Below, in pieces: positions 1-10,639 of a DNA stretch of 64,000 bases (position 1 is the first letter of the stretch; each line of letters starts with the position of its first letter). Under the pieces are notes generated by a model. That model saw only the letters and a program-made list of their open reading frames with translations, was not told where the DNA came from and searched no databases. The DNA comes from Acanthosepion esculentum (lineage: Eukaryota; Mollusca; Cephalopoda; Sepiida; Sepiidae). The position numbers and the translations under genes are program-made. The stretch spans positions 18,245,485 to 18,309,484 of the forward strand of contig OZ038496.1 in NCBI GenBank assembly GCA_964036315.1, in the 5' to 3' direction.

Positions 1-365
1 ATTGGTAAAATAAATTACGAATAAAATTTTGAGTGTAAAATGGAAAAATAGTATTCACAAACCTCCTGAGGAAGTCATCGAAATGTTCCTTCTGTTTGCA
101 CAGAGCAGATGTAAATGATGAACGAACCGGTCTCTGTGCAAAACTGTGAAAGAATTTTTCACACATTTATTCTCACAATTTAGGTCATCAAGCAAATGCT
201 GGCCAATGACCGAATCATGAGCAGACTGAGTTACTCTCAAAGAGTGACTCAAACCACCCAGTCATATACTGGCAGAAGAATGCTGATTAATTTAGGTTTC
301 TAATCTCATCAGAGACTCTGATTTGTGTTCTGAAAATAAACTCATGTTATCCTCGTCTCATAGTA

Positions 366-1130
366 CAGAGGGTACTTCAAGAGCAGCTCCAGTATCCATA
401 TCATTTACGTGTGCAGAGTCTTTCACTCTCTGATCCCTGACCATGGGAGAACTTTAGCCAATTATTTATTGCACAAATTGTTGATCTGCAGTTTGTCTCT
501 TCAGTCTTGTTTACAGATATGGCAACATTTGGAAGGGACGGGATAACAAATTTACACAATCAACATTTGTGGGCAGATCGGAATCCCCAAGGTACAATAT
601 CACTAGCATCAGTTTATGATTAATGTATTGGCTTGAATTGTAGGTGAGTGTGTTGTAGGTCCATATGTTATCCCAGCACATTTTAAAGGAACAGTCTACA
701 GGGACATTATTTTAAACACACTTTTCCAGACCTGCTAGAGGATGTACCCCTGCTAATACAAAGATGCATGTGGTTCATGTATGATGGGACTCCAGCACAT
801 TTTAGTCATATTGTTTGTGATGCAGTGGCTGACATCTACCCTGAAAATGGATAGGTAAGGGAGGACCAATTCCATGACCTGCATGTTACCCTGACCTCAA
901 TCCTTTTGGATTTTTATATGTGGGGTCATCTAAAACAATTGGTTTGTGCAACAGACATTAATAATGCAGATATGATTCATAATCATGTCAAAGGGGCCTG
1001 CAAAACCATTTGACACTGTGTGGGTGGGAGTATTTGAAAGGGCCTGTGAGTCAATGATCTGATGGGTGCATGTGTGTGTAGAAGCAAAAGGAGGATATTT
1101 TGAACATTTGTTATGAGTTGCTCTGTTGAA
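366..1130 (+). pseudogene. DD41D-type Tc1/mariner-superfamily transposase fossil
   Basis: This is the decayed remnant of a DDE/D transposase, the enzyme that cuts and pastes a DNA transposon. One frame shows VLFTD (first catalytic Asp, codon 516-518), then MWFMYDGTPAHF (second Asp, codon 783-785), then LLDFYMWGHLKQL (third Asp, codon 909-911). All three lie in the same frame, with 41 residues between the second and third Asp, which is the DD41D arrangement. Upstream, YPYHLRVQSLSLSDP and downstream KGGYFEHLL-like residues fit the same family. VGPYVIPAHFKGTVY lies in another frame, so there are compensating indels, and several stops are present. The left part of the gene is not recognisable in the first 360 bases. 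A possible right terminus is the sequence ending near 1384 (tacatcctgta). The transposase family is well supported; the exact clade (rosa-like) is inferred from the spacing only. Confidence 0.75.
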
Positions 1131-1429
1131 GTACAATGATGGCCTTTTGGACATACGTTTATATGAATATTTTACTTTATTTTGGTGTCAGGACCCAGCC
1201 CCCAAAGTTTTTAAAGGTATTTTGGGATTGTATCTTGGATTGTACATTTAAGAGCATCTATCATAAACTTTCAACTTAACAACTCAAAAATCAAGAATCA
1301 TATTTTATATGGACTTGTGTCTTTATTTTTGTGTGAGGAACCTGCCTTCAATGTTTGTAAAAGTATTTTTGATACATCCTGTATAATATAGGATATATAT
1401 ATATATATAATATCATGAGTACTGTAACC

Positions 1430-1740
1430 CATAGTAGCATAAGATGTAGTAAACCTATAGCAGTAGTGATGTGTCTCAGGCAAGAATAACTGACTGAATC
1501 CATCCAACTTTGGGCTTGTTTTTAATTCAGAATATTCCTTCTCCTAGTGTGTTGCCACCTCAATGTTAGAGAGCCCGGTAAACCCTTCTTTTTAACCACA
1601 CGGCTGGGGAGAGAAGCACTGAATTTATACCTTTCCTAAGGCTATATGTGTGAAAGTGAATGCAAAAAACTTGGCTGGAATTTGAACTCGGCTCACCGTG
1701 TATTTATTTTCCAAGAACTTAATCCTCTTAGGATTATTGC
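1430..1740 (-). repeat. tRNA-headed SINE, long-tail variant
   Basis: Read on the minus strand, a tRNA-like head (ttccagccaag around 1670-1685 resembles a B box) is followed by a body seen again at 20467-20838 and 51225-51600. The shared body is the stretch around 1515-1560 (ggcttgtttttaattcagaa, then tccttctcctag). The copy is diverged and lacks clear target-site duplications. It is transcription-competent by design in the family, but this copy is probably dead. Confidence 0.55.
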
Positions 1741-1759
1741 TGAGAGATTTAATTCTTGC

Positions 1760-2470
1760 TGATTAATAGATGCAGAAGGATGTTTTTTTCTTTATTTGCC
1801 TGAACCATTGTGAAACACCTTGAGTCGTCTCTTAATTCCCTCTTTGATCATGATAGCACAAGGATTGGTTTTGCCATTCCTCATCCTACGTCGTATCAAT
1901 AAACATCACTTATATTCCTGTCAACAAAAATGCACTCATCCGACAACAATGAATGTCTTTGAATTGTCTTCTTCGTGGTTAACCTTTCTTTCTCTTTTTT
2001 TTTTTGGCTTCTCTTCTTCACTTGGTAGAAAATTTCTCCATTTCACTGATCACATATTTAGCTTATGATATTTGCTTCCTTGCTGCCAACGTTAACTTTC
2101 TCATTGAATTCATCAACCAGTCGTGTCTTGTGCAAAAGCCAACGTCAATTTATATCTTCTTTGCTCTGCATGATCCAAGGTTTCTTTCCTTTTTTTCTTC
2201 CTGTCTCCTTAGTTTGCCTTTTCTTCCAGAAAAAGCACAGCAGATGTCACGTCTTTCTTCACATGACCAAAGAAACTTTTCATTCACACTGTCTTTACCA
2301 TTCCAAACGTGATCTTTTTGGCAGAGGGCCAGTAAGAAGTCAGTTTTAATCTCCCTCATCAGAGCTGACACATTGTAACCTTATTTGCACTAATATCTTT
2401 TTATCGGCATACGCAGTGCTATGCATTTTACTGGAAACATTATATAAGTATTCACTGACTACTTTATACT
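1760..2470. other. No recognisable gene or repeat
   Basis: This stretch is AT-rich with pyrimidine-rich patches. Open frames of 80-100 codons overlap in several phases (1820-2349) and look like chance reading through T/C-rich sequence. I see no family motif and no repeat shared with the rest of the window. Confidence 0.5.
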
Positions 2471-2524
2471 GAGAAATGGTTTATTTAGACATGAAAATGG
2501 TTTGGGCTTTTAGAAGTCATTATC

Positions 2525-2932
2525 AAATAATGTTTTTTATTTATAGATTGGCAACTGCTCCAAGGAGCTGCTTTTGCTGGTTCCTACACTTCATGAATTT
2601 AAGCGTTCTACTAGGGTGGCATCTCACTCACACTCTTTCACTGTCAAAACTTTTAAATGTAGCTGTCTCTTCTACTCCTATACATTCATGTCTCGCACTT
2701 CTCGCCTGTGGAACTCCCTTCCCATTTCCTGTTTTCCTGATAGCTATAATCTCCAACAATTCAAATGTAATGTCAATCAACGTCTCCAGATGCCCTGATC
2801 TATCCCTTATCCTTCTCTTCGTCCTGTCCTCTATCACTCCTATTTGGACTCACTCCAACTCTCTGTAACCTCTTGTGTGCTAGTGGCTTATCGCCTTGCT
2901 TGGGGTGAATCGCTTAAAAAAAAAAAAAGTCT
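2525..2932 (+). pseudogene. Jockey/CR1-like LINE, 3' end of reverse transcriptase plus tail
   Basis: This is the C-terminal end of a non-LTR retrotransposon ORF2 with its 3' UTR. The frame starting at 2574 shows RSTRVASHSHSFTV, SRTSRLWNSLPISCFPD and SYNLQQFKCNVNQRLQ, the region after the reverse transcriptase palm in this LINE family. The tail (cttgcttggggtgaat) and a poly-A at 2918-2930 mark the 3' terminus. The copy is 5'-truncated, typical of LINE insertion, and carries frame breaks. Related tails occur at 8915, 13987 and 33835 on this strand and at several minus-strand sites. Confidence 0.8.
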
Positions 2933-2984
2933 GTGTCTCTCAGCCTGTATTGTGTATCTGTGCAATATTATTATAATAATAGTT

Positions 2985-3205
2985 ATATACCATACCTATG
3001 AACACTAATAGGTATATCCTAATCCTGATATATACATTGGACACTATTGTAAGTGGGGGTGATATGCTGTCTAAGTAGTCCACCACTAGCAGTGGTTTAC
3101 CTACTTCATGCCGCTGGCGAGTATTGTATTTTGTTGATGTTATAAAGATTACCATTTTCGTTTCCAACCTCCTCATTCAGTAACCATTTCTAGGTTACAA
3201 CACGA
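2985..3205 (+). repeat. 225-bp interspersed repeat, copy 1
   Basis: The segment begins near ccatacctatgaacactaat and ends near ctaggttacaac. A second copy lies 470 bp downstream (3455-3690) in the same orientation and a third at 30155-30400. No protein or RNA family is evident. Tandem placement of copies 1 and 2 suggests either local duplication or two insertions of a SINE-like family. Confidence 0.75.
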
Positions 3206-3454
3206 CCAAAGGATGAAAAACTTTTGTGAATCGTTTTTTTGTTGTTCAAATCCATGAATTTGTTTTGCTCATGGTAAGTCTTGAAATAAAACACTACATA
3301 AAATTCACTATTTTTTATCCTTAATGTTGACCTTGTTAAATGTCTTCAACATTTTAACAAGAAAAATCTCAAGTCGATGTTATTGCTGCAAAACATTGTT
3401 GATTTATTTAAGTATTCAGTGTAATCAGACAGAGCTAAGAAATATCTATATTAT

Positions 3455-3690
3455 ATGCCATACCTATGAACACTAATAGGTATGTCCCAATCCTGATATA
3501 TACGTTGGACACTATTGTAAGTGGGGGTAATATGATGTCTATGTAGTTCACCACTAGCAGTGGCTTACCTACTTCACGCTGCTGGCAAGTATTGTATTTT
3601 GTTGATGTTATAAAGATTACCTTTTCATTTCCAACATCAGTTTTGGTTATTCCTCATTCAGTAACCCTTCCTAGATTACAACATAAGCCA
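3455..3690 (+). repeat. 225-bp interspersed repeat, copy 2
   Basis: This copy is highly similar to 2985-3205 across the whole unit. It has an additional short segment (catcagttttggttat) near its 3' part that copy 1 lacks. The unit is otherwise non-coding. Confidence 0.75.
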
Positions 3691-3952
3691 ATCCTTATAA
3701 AGGAGATAATATTAAAATTGAAAAGTTTAGTGGCACACTCTTATATACATATATTTTTGAAAGAAAAGACGTATGACAAATTAGAAAAGTTTTTGTGGTG
3801 TGTTTCATCCTTTTCAAAATTCCTTCAGAAATTTTGAAACTACCAGCATCTGTTGTTCAAGCACATGTGTGGTCAAAACAATGTCAACAAACCCAGTACA
3901 ATGAAATCCTAAGGGATCAAACATGTCATAAAAACTTTTTACATTTTTCTTA

Positions 3953-3998
3953 TTTTTTGAATAAACTGGAAAATGATCCTGAAATAATATATATATAT

Positions 3999-4029
<31 letters not shown>

Positions 4030-4290
4030 AACTTCATTTCAATCCTTCATGAGCTTCCAAACCTTAGCTATGATTAATTGATGACAAACATGTCATTTTC
4101 ATTTGTGATCGAATTCATCAATATTCTTCTGTTAAGCTTGAAGAGTAATTATACATTCTTATTGCTCAAAATAGTCATATAATGTTATAAAACCTTGGAG
4201 AATTCCAGTAAGATACTTTTAATCATTTCTAAGATACAACAGTTCAGAGCTTAATTTAACAATTGGACAATTTTGCTGTTATACCTGATA
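3953..4290 (+). mobile_element. Tc1-like element fragment with internal (TA)n
   Basis: The segment matches the reverse complement of 42755-43070. Both contain aactggaaaatgat (with one change), then a (TA)n tract, then a block including tccttcatgagctt, and they end in ggacaattttgctgtt. The last motif is the terminal inverted repeat of the element at 42277-43640. The transposase coding part is missing here. A (TA)n tract occupies the same internal position in both copies. Confidence 0.65.
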
Positions 4291-4405
4291 TATATATATA
4301 TATATATATATAATTAATAAATATACATTTTTTTCCTCATGGGTAACAACTCTGAGTTATATGTACAGTTTTCAGTTTCTGATTAATAACTGCTGCATAA
4401 TTTAA

Positions 4406-4408
<3 letters not shown>

Positions 4409-4468
<60 letters not shown>

Positions 4469-4495
4469 AATATATATATATATATATATATATAG
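4409..4495. repeat. (TA)n microsatellite
   Basis: Two pure TA blocks are separated by ggaa, and the second block is again followed by ggaa. The repeated interruption suggests slippage or unequal exchange involving the interrupted unit. Confidence 0.95.
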
Positions 4496-4499
4496 GAAT

Positions 4500-4980
4500 A
4501 TAATGATAGTGGAGAAGTCCATATTATTTACAGGATAGGTTTTAAAAAATAATAAATATAAAATTTTAAGAAAAGTATAAATAAATAAAAATAAGTGTAA
4601 AGAAAATTAAATGAATAAAAATAAATACTATATACAAATATAATATATGACATGTACACTATATAAGTATGCACAAAACACACATCCACACAATTTATAT
4701 ACCTCTAACTACAAAGATGTAATTATAATTTAAATACAAATATGCACAGCTAAGTGCATATAAAATAAATGTGCAAACAAATATCATGGCATGTTCACTT
4801 CTGCAACTAATATATATATATATATATTACTACATTTAAAAAAAGATGCAAAAGTGTACAAAAATATATTTGATTGATGCAGATGTTAAAATATATATGG
4901 CACTTCTATGGGACTGTTTGCAGGTAAAGGAATATGCTTCACAAACATTCCATGAGAGAAGCACCAAGGAGAAGAAGCAG
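4500..4980. other. AT-rich, no gene recognised
   Basis: Very AT-rich sequence with short (TA)n at about 4808-4827. No family motif or shared repeat was seen. Confidence 0.5.
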
Positions 4981-4984
4981 ACTG

Positions 4985-5256
4985 ATTAACTGATTTGTTT
5001 TTTATTGTTTATGAACCTTTTACAGGTTATTTAAAGCCAGAAAATATTTCTAAATTTTAAGAATTTTTTGGGGAGATAATAATGAGTTTTACTGAAACAC
5101 GTTTTACTATTTAACCCATAGCCGGGAGAGTAGAGTTAGATTCATACTTTTCCAATGGGGTGTTTACATCTAAGTAAATATATTGGAATTGAAACTTGGC
5201 TCTCCAATTTCCAATTCTGAGCTGTTAATCATCATGTTACTCACACATCCAAGTTT
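4985..5256 (-). repeat. tRNA-derived part and tail of composite SINE, copy 1
   Basis: On the minus strand the tRNA-like head includes a B-box-like gtttcaattcc. It is followed by a conserved body (ccggctatgggttaaatagt) and a tail resembling tttaaataacctgtaaaagg. The same head, body and tail occur at 61183-61450. At its 5' side it joins directly to a 5S rRNA-like segment (5257-5366), giving a composite 5S-tRNA promoter region. Confidence 0.75.
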
Positions 5257-5366
5257 GCAGCACTTGGTATTCCCAAGTGGTTACCCATCTAGATTGTGAT
5301 CAGGCTTGAAGTTGCTTAACTTTTGGTGCTTTACAAGAGCTGGTGTTTCAACATGATGTGGTTATC
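5257..5366 (-). repeat. 5S rRNA-derived head of composite SINE, copy 1
   Basis: The reverse complement reads like 5S rRNA in order: an accaca..gttgaa start, agttaagcaac (box A region), a ctagatgggtaacc intermediate element, and ttgggaataccaagtgctg (box C region). It is about 110 nt, close to the 120 nt of 5S rRNA, but diverged in the middle. It abuts the tRNA-like SINE head, so it is part of a SINE and not a functional 5S gene. Confidence 0.8.
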
Positions 5367-5697
5367 AGTTCTTTGGAACAAGAGTTAGATATCCAGTTCA
5401 TGAAGTGTCCTAACAGAAGGATTTGTAGCAGCATCAAAGATGACTCAAATGACCCTAGTTGATAACGGATTCAAATTCATTTGTCATGTTTAGAATGTGG
5501 ATCATCAGTATCCACTGATCAAGAAGAATGACTGCAATTGGTTATTGTTAGTGAAGCATTTGAACAAGTGACTTTCGATGACTTATCCTTTCATTGATGT
5601 TTCAAATTGACACACTTTTTCCAGTCAGTCCAGTCATGCATTTTCTTTTCACTGTAAATAAAAGATTGTCAGTAACAGTGGCCACCAATTACTTTTT

Positions 5698-6205
5698 AAA
5701 ATCATTTCACCCCATGCAAGGTAGTAAAGCCACTAAGACACAAGATGTTACTCAGTATGAAAGAATAAGAAAAAAGAGAAACATTATTAAGGAGTGAGAA
5801 CAATAGGAGACTAATCAAGAAGACAGAAGATAATGATTGACAGTGCATTTAAATTTTTGAAGTTGGCAGGAATGCTTGAAGCTGGAAGAGAATTCCACAC
5901 GCAAGAAGTATGACTGAAGAAACTTTAAGCATAGAACTTACAATTATATCAAGCCAATTCAACTGTGAATCGATGAAAACTTTCCACCAATCTAATACTG
6001 CACTTAAATTCATAAAGTCTAGGTACCATAGTGAAGAGGTCATCCAAACAATTAACATAAAAGTATCTACAGTAAAGGCACAGAGAGGCTTCATTATGGC
6101 AGTGGGAAAGTGACTGAAGCAAAGATGCCAGGTCCAGACCAATAATATTGCTTATTCTTTTTTGGATTTTATCAAAAATCTCTTAATATATAGCAAGAGC
6201 AGTGG
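5698..6205 (-). pseudogene. Jockey/CR1-like LINE tail (interrupted by solo LTR)
   Basis: On the minus strand this holds the LINE ORF2 C-terminus (FSHFPTAIMKPLCAF, then SSLWYLDFMNLSAVLDW) and the tail tcaccccatgcaaggtag read from its 3' end. The 5' part continues at 6574 after an inserted LTR. Frame breaks make it inactive. Confidence 0.75.
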
Positions 6206-6210
6206 ATTAT

Positions 6211-6568
6211 TGTGGGTAATTCAGTTTGCCCATCGTTTGCAATGACGGAAATGGATTAAAGTGCTTGCTTTCATCCAATCCTCCAGTCTGCCAACTGAGC
6301 TGTTGCTAGTGACCTCTTATTCTCTCAGTCTCGTTAGTACACCGTCACGCCAATTATGTGCTCTTCCTCCCAGACTCGCTATTTATGCCCGTGCCGGGGG
6401 CAACTACAATTTGCATATGAGACTTACTTATCGTTTGCCCGAGACTTTCAGTTTTATGAATTCAAGCTAGTTTGAATTCTTAGTCTTTTTAAAAAAATTT
6501 TCCCCTGCACGTCCGCCCGCGATCTCTCAACAGGACCTGATACGCCAAGCAAATTCTTGTTCCTCACA
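6211..6568. mobile_element. Solo LTR with 5-bp target-site duplication
   Basis: A 358-bp block begins TGTGGG and ends CTCACA, with the direct repeat ATTAT at 6206-6210 and 6569-6573. Removing the block and one ATTAT restores continuity of the surrounding LINE fossil, as shown by comparison with the homologous LINE at 28790-28870. The block is less AT-rich than its surroundings and contains ctatttatgcc, a possible TATA element. TG...CA ends plus a 5-bp duplication fit LTR retrotransposons (Gypsy or BEL/Pao); the internal region has presumably been lost by LTR-LTR recombination. The orientation is not certain. Confidence 0.8.
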
Positions 6569-6573
6569 ATTAT

Positions 6574-6700
6574 ATTTGGAAACAATATTCAAAACCTGGA
6601 TGAATGGTAGTCTTATAAATATTTAAAATAGATTCAGGTGAGAAAAATTGAACCAACTTTTAATAAGCAAACCTAGCAATGGATTCAATATAATCTTTCC
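6574..6700 (-). pseudogene. 5' continuation of the LINE split by the solo LTR
   Basis: The sequence ggaaacaatattcaaaacct and following bases match the LINE at 28835-28890 (gcagcaatattcaaagcatg). It therefore continues 5698-6205 on the minus strand. Confidence 0.65.
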
Positions 6701-6894
6701 ATTTCATATCAGCTGAGAATGTTAGCCAGAGAAGGCACAATTAGTCACTCTCATATACTTTACAGGACTGTATTGTTTACAGGATCAAACCAGCTCCTGT
6801 GTTTAAAAGAAATATAACAAATACGTCATTTTTCATAAAATTTCAGATGCAGACTTATTCAGACACTCGTAGGTAGGGATTAAATGATTTGTTA

Positions 6895-7510
6895 CATGCA
6901 ACATGACCATTGGTCAAGCTTTCCAGCAGCCAGCCAATGATTATCCCACATTGCATTCCAATCCTCAATCTCATCAGTTTTCACCAAAGGCTGGCAAAGG
7001 GCCTGACGCATGCTCACATGTTAACAAGATGAAAATTAAGCACCATGCCGAGAATGCAAACCCTTTTTGCCATATTCTGTTTTATTCAGTGCTTTGCCTG
7101 CTCAGTTAGGTGGGTAGGTAGGCGATATTTTGGTCAATATCTGCTGTGTCAGCTGGGAGAGCTGACATAGTAGATGTTGTCCAAAATGTTGTCCCTACCA
7201 GCTCCTCACACATCTACTTATCTCAACATGGTTGCTGGGCAATATGAAAGTGAGGCTTTGAAACTGTTTGATGGATATGTCCATCTACTGCCAAGGGAAA
7301 ACCAGAACTCTCACTAAACCATCATCCGGATATGCATGATTTTTAGGACTTGTTGCCACTTCATCTATAAAAAAAATCCCTTTACGTTGGTTAAAGTTGA
7401 TGCTGCTTAGAAGACTGGACTTCAAAAGGAACCATCTACTGGTCTGTCAAATAAAAATACTTGAAATTGAGATAAAACCATGTCTTCCCTTTTTCCATAG
7501 AATCACTTGT
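6895..7510. repeat. Unclassified 0.6-kb repeat, copy 1
   Basis: The segment is collinear with 17755-18370. Shared landmarks are caaagctttacac-like and cattgcatt near the start, gctatgtcagct-like in the middle, cttgttgccacttcatct, and gatgctgcttagaagattg near the end. No reading frame is conserved in an obvious way and no terminal repeats were seen. Confidence 0.7.
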
Positions 7511-7734
7511 GAACCAAATCTTGTACAGATTGTTATCATTATTCTTTGAAAGCCAATCTAGAAGCCACACAAGAGATCTGCTTCAAAGCATAGGGTGGGG
7601 AAAAAATGTCTCTTCAGGATGTAGGCAATCATGGCTTTTTATATCTTCCTTTTCTTTATTATATGTAAATTTCCATTATTTTTTGGGAAAGATAGTGAAG
7701 TTGTTCCCTGTTGCTTTCTCCACAGCTTGGAATT

Positions 7735-7800
7735 CAGAGTTTTCCTTTTCATGGTCTTGTTGGCAACCAGCTGGTTCAGCTTGAAATTCACAGAAGGTTA
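7735..7800 (-). repeat. Small fragment of long-tail SINE
   Basis: The bases ggaattcagagttttccttt match the SINE body also seen at 51370-51390. Only a short part is recognisable. Confidence 0.35.
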
Positions 7801-7904
7801 CCTGAATTAATAATCATTTAAAGAAGGAAAGACATCAGAAAATATGATAACAGCATCAAAGAATGAACACAAGTATGAATGTAAAAAATGTAAATAAATT
7901 TGTC

Positions 7905-8192
7905 TATATTTCTGAGATGAGTTATTATGTACAGTATTTACATTAGTCGGACTATTGTCCTCATCTTTGTCGCCATATTTATCACAACGTTACGGGCGCT
8001 GTACGCTCCGGCCTTCTTCAAGTGGAACTAGAACAGTCTACCCCAGTGATCGAAATAAAGGGTTCAGTTCGAAATTCCAACCACCCGAAGAAGGCCGGAG
8101 CGTACAATGGCTGAAACGTTGTGACAAATATGGCGACAAAGATAAGGACAATAGTCCGACTAATGTAAATACTGCAAATAAATTTGTTTAAT
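7905..8192. repeat. SINE-S tail in inverted (foldback) arrangement
   Basis: Two arms of about 85-100 bp are nearly perfect inverted repeats. The left arm runs from tttacattagtcggactatt to ggccttcttc, and the right arm from gaagaaggccgg to tccgactaatgtaaa. A 65-bp loop holds the body piece ccccagtgatcgaaataaag. The same unit occurs at 31325, 34745, 43730, 53380 and 56385. An open frame across it (7955-8191) is a by-product of the palindrome. Confidence 0.8.
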
Positions 8193-8914
8193 TTTTACAC
8201 ACTGTTCTGAGGGCTATGTTGGGCTGAGTTTCTTGGTCTCAGAATACAAACTGTGTCAGTTTATCATTGATTTATCTGGTGGAAGTCCAAGAAGAGAGAA
8301 ATAGAAAATGTTAGCTCTGGTGCTGGTTTGATAGAAAAAGAAATCAAGAAAAGAAACTGGTGTAAGAAAAATCATGGTTATTGCTGATAATGTAAATAAT
8401 GACATGTAAATAGTGACATGTGTCATTTGTGTGCTGTTGAAAAAAGATATTAAATAAAAGGATGGGTGGAATGTATCCTCCCATGTCAAAGAATATATCT
8501 TATGCCAACAGCAGGGAAAGATGAAAGAAAACTCAAATTGTGTAACCCATCGTATGGTCTAAGCAGAATGGCAAATTATTCACGAAATGCCAATATCCGT
8601 CTTGTCACTTCTTCAAATAATAGAGATTTTTTTTTTCACTGTAAATAAAAGATTGTCAGTAACAGTTGTTCGTAATGTTGTCGTTCATCTGACTGAAAGA
8701 GTCACTTTATAAATCTTTTCTTTACATATGTCAGTCCTTGATAATCTCTGAGTAATGGTTGACCAGGTGCATCATGTTTAAACTGTTTTTACTTTTCTTT
8801 TCTTTTAGAGGCTTTTACACCTTGTATTTAGTGAATTAAAGTAAAAACAAAAAAAAGAAGTTAGTACATAACATAGGAAACTCCCCTGGTAAGCATTTTA
8901 CAGGTGAAATGATT

Positions 8915-9190
8915 AGATTTAACTATAAGTTCTATGCTAACAGTTTCTTTTATCATACTCATCGCTTGTGAAAATCTTTCAGGTTCTTGCTTTCTGGTCA
9001 ACTTCGCTCTTCAAAGATTTAAATGCAATGTTCAATCGTTATCTTCTATTTTCTTAATTTTTGTTCTTTTCATATTCTCTCACCTTAATAGTGTTTTTTT
9101 CTTCTCATATTCTCGAACAGTAAATCCTTCCATCTTAGTGGCTAGAGTGCCTTGCTTAGGGTGAAATGGTTAACAAAAAAAAAAAAAAAA
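8915..9190 (+). pseudogene. Jockey/CR1-like LINE 3' end
   Basis: The segment retains the LINE ORF2 end (caagatttaaatgcaatgtt region, LQRFKCNVQSL), the tail cttgcttagggtgaaatgg and a poly-A at 9174-9190. It is strongly 5'-truncated. Confidence 0.75.
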
Positions 9191-9554
9191 CCCCACAAAT
9201 TTGTATTTCATTTAAAGTCAACATTATTGTTGTGAGTTGATACAATATAAATAATCAATATTGCATTGTACTCGGTTCATATATTTTTACAATATTGTAA
9301 ATAAACATTTCCAAGGAAGTCAAACATGTATACAATAGCTTTGTCAAGGGAATAAAGGTCCTTTTGACTCAACATTTTTTTGCAGGCATAAAGTTTAAAT
9401 AATGATGTTTCCTGATACACATTTATCGATAAATATGGTTCTGTAAAATGATAGATGGATTAATGTTTTTGCTGACTTGTAAGAAGAAATCAATTATATT
9501 CCATTTGATAATATCAAATCCAATTACGAAACATTCTTTTGATAAATGCATTTT

Positions 9555-9770
9555 AATATCTTCTTCTATGTGCCATGTCCTTTTAGGATGTTCACAATTA
9601 TAGCTCTCCACAATTTCCTGGTCTTTGTAGCTCTTAATAAATCTTTTCTTTTTGTTATCTCTCCTTTACACTATTAGGAGTTTCTGTGTTGTTTTCTTCT
9701 GTCCATCTTGCCTTCAATCTGGTCTGTGGGCATCAAATTTTCCAAGCCTTCAATCATGATGGTGATCATG
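9555..9770 (-). pseudogene. RTE-like LINE 3' fragment
   Basis: On the minus strand it contains the end of an RTE-type ORF and its 3' end, followed by the tail read on the plus strand as cttcttctatgtgccatgtc. The same tail recurs at 16953, 38098 and 52865. Confidence 0.65.
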
Positions 9771-9994
9771 ACTCTTTTTTAGTCAGTTATGTTTGAATTC
9801 GCACACAAAGAATTTTTTTATAATTTTACAAGGACCTGAATGCATTTCAAGAAAGAAAATAGCAACAGTGATTAGCAGGATGCTATTCATATGGTGAGAA
9901 TGTCTACTTTTATGAGAGGCCTAGAATGCCAGCATTTGGTTTATAAATGTTTTCACATTAACATCATACAGTCTTTGATACATTGATATTGGAC

Positions 9995-10590
9995 TTAGTG
10001 AAGGAACTGTTTTGTAGTGAAATAATAGCTAAATTGGTAAATGATTTTGTATGTTTGTAAAATACATAACTGCAATAGTGACAAAGCTTCTTCAGGACGT
10101 TGCCAATCATGGCTCTCTACAATCTCTTTGTAGCTCTTAATAAATTTTGTCTTTTTGCTATCTCTCCAAAACCCTGTTCTACCATACATTTACTCAACTT
10201 TTCTCGGTAGGTTATGCATTGTTTTCCTCAGTCCTCCTTGCCTCCAATCTATACTGTGATTATCAAATTTGCCAAGCCCTCTCTTCTCATTATGTGCCCT
10301 AGAAAGTTCAAAATTTCTCTTACTGATAAGTATAAGTGTCTCTTTTGTTTCCCTTTTCTATAAAACTTAATTATTGTTCACATGTTCTGGCCATGGTATT
10401 CTCGGCATCATTTTGTTGAAGCACATTTTTTCAAGATTGCCCAGTATTTACTGCTGCTATACAGGAGGGCTGATATTATGTAACAGTTCAATACTGTTTT
10501 CTTTCTTTTTAACAAGATTTTTCTAGTTTCTTAATACTTTGCTTAGCTTTTGAAAGACATATTTTGCTCCTTGAGATGAAAATTTCCCAC
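9995..10590 (-). pseudogene. RTE-like LINE reverse transcriptase C-terminal region
   Basis: The minus strand shows GRTGFWRDSKKTKFIKSYKE at the C-terminal end and the preceding region matching the better preserved copy at 15070-15590. Multiple frame breaks are present. It adjoins another antisense copy at 9555-9770 that covers the same end, so they are separate insertions. Confidence 0.7.
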
Positions 10591-10639
10591 TTTCCACCCT
10601 TTGTTAAAACACTTTCGAGATATTTAAATATTGTTTGAT

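Noticed and set aside
1820..2349. Overlapping open frames of 80-102 codons
   Set aside because: T/C-rich sequence gives several phases open at once; no family resemblance.
7955..8191. 78-codon frame with similar frames at 34789, 43688, 43749 and 53689
   Set aside because: The recurrence comes from SINE-S copies and their palindromic layout, not from a gene family.
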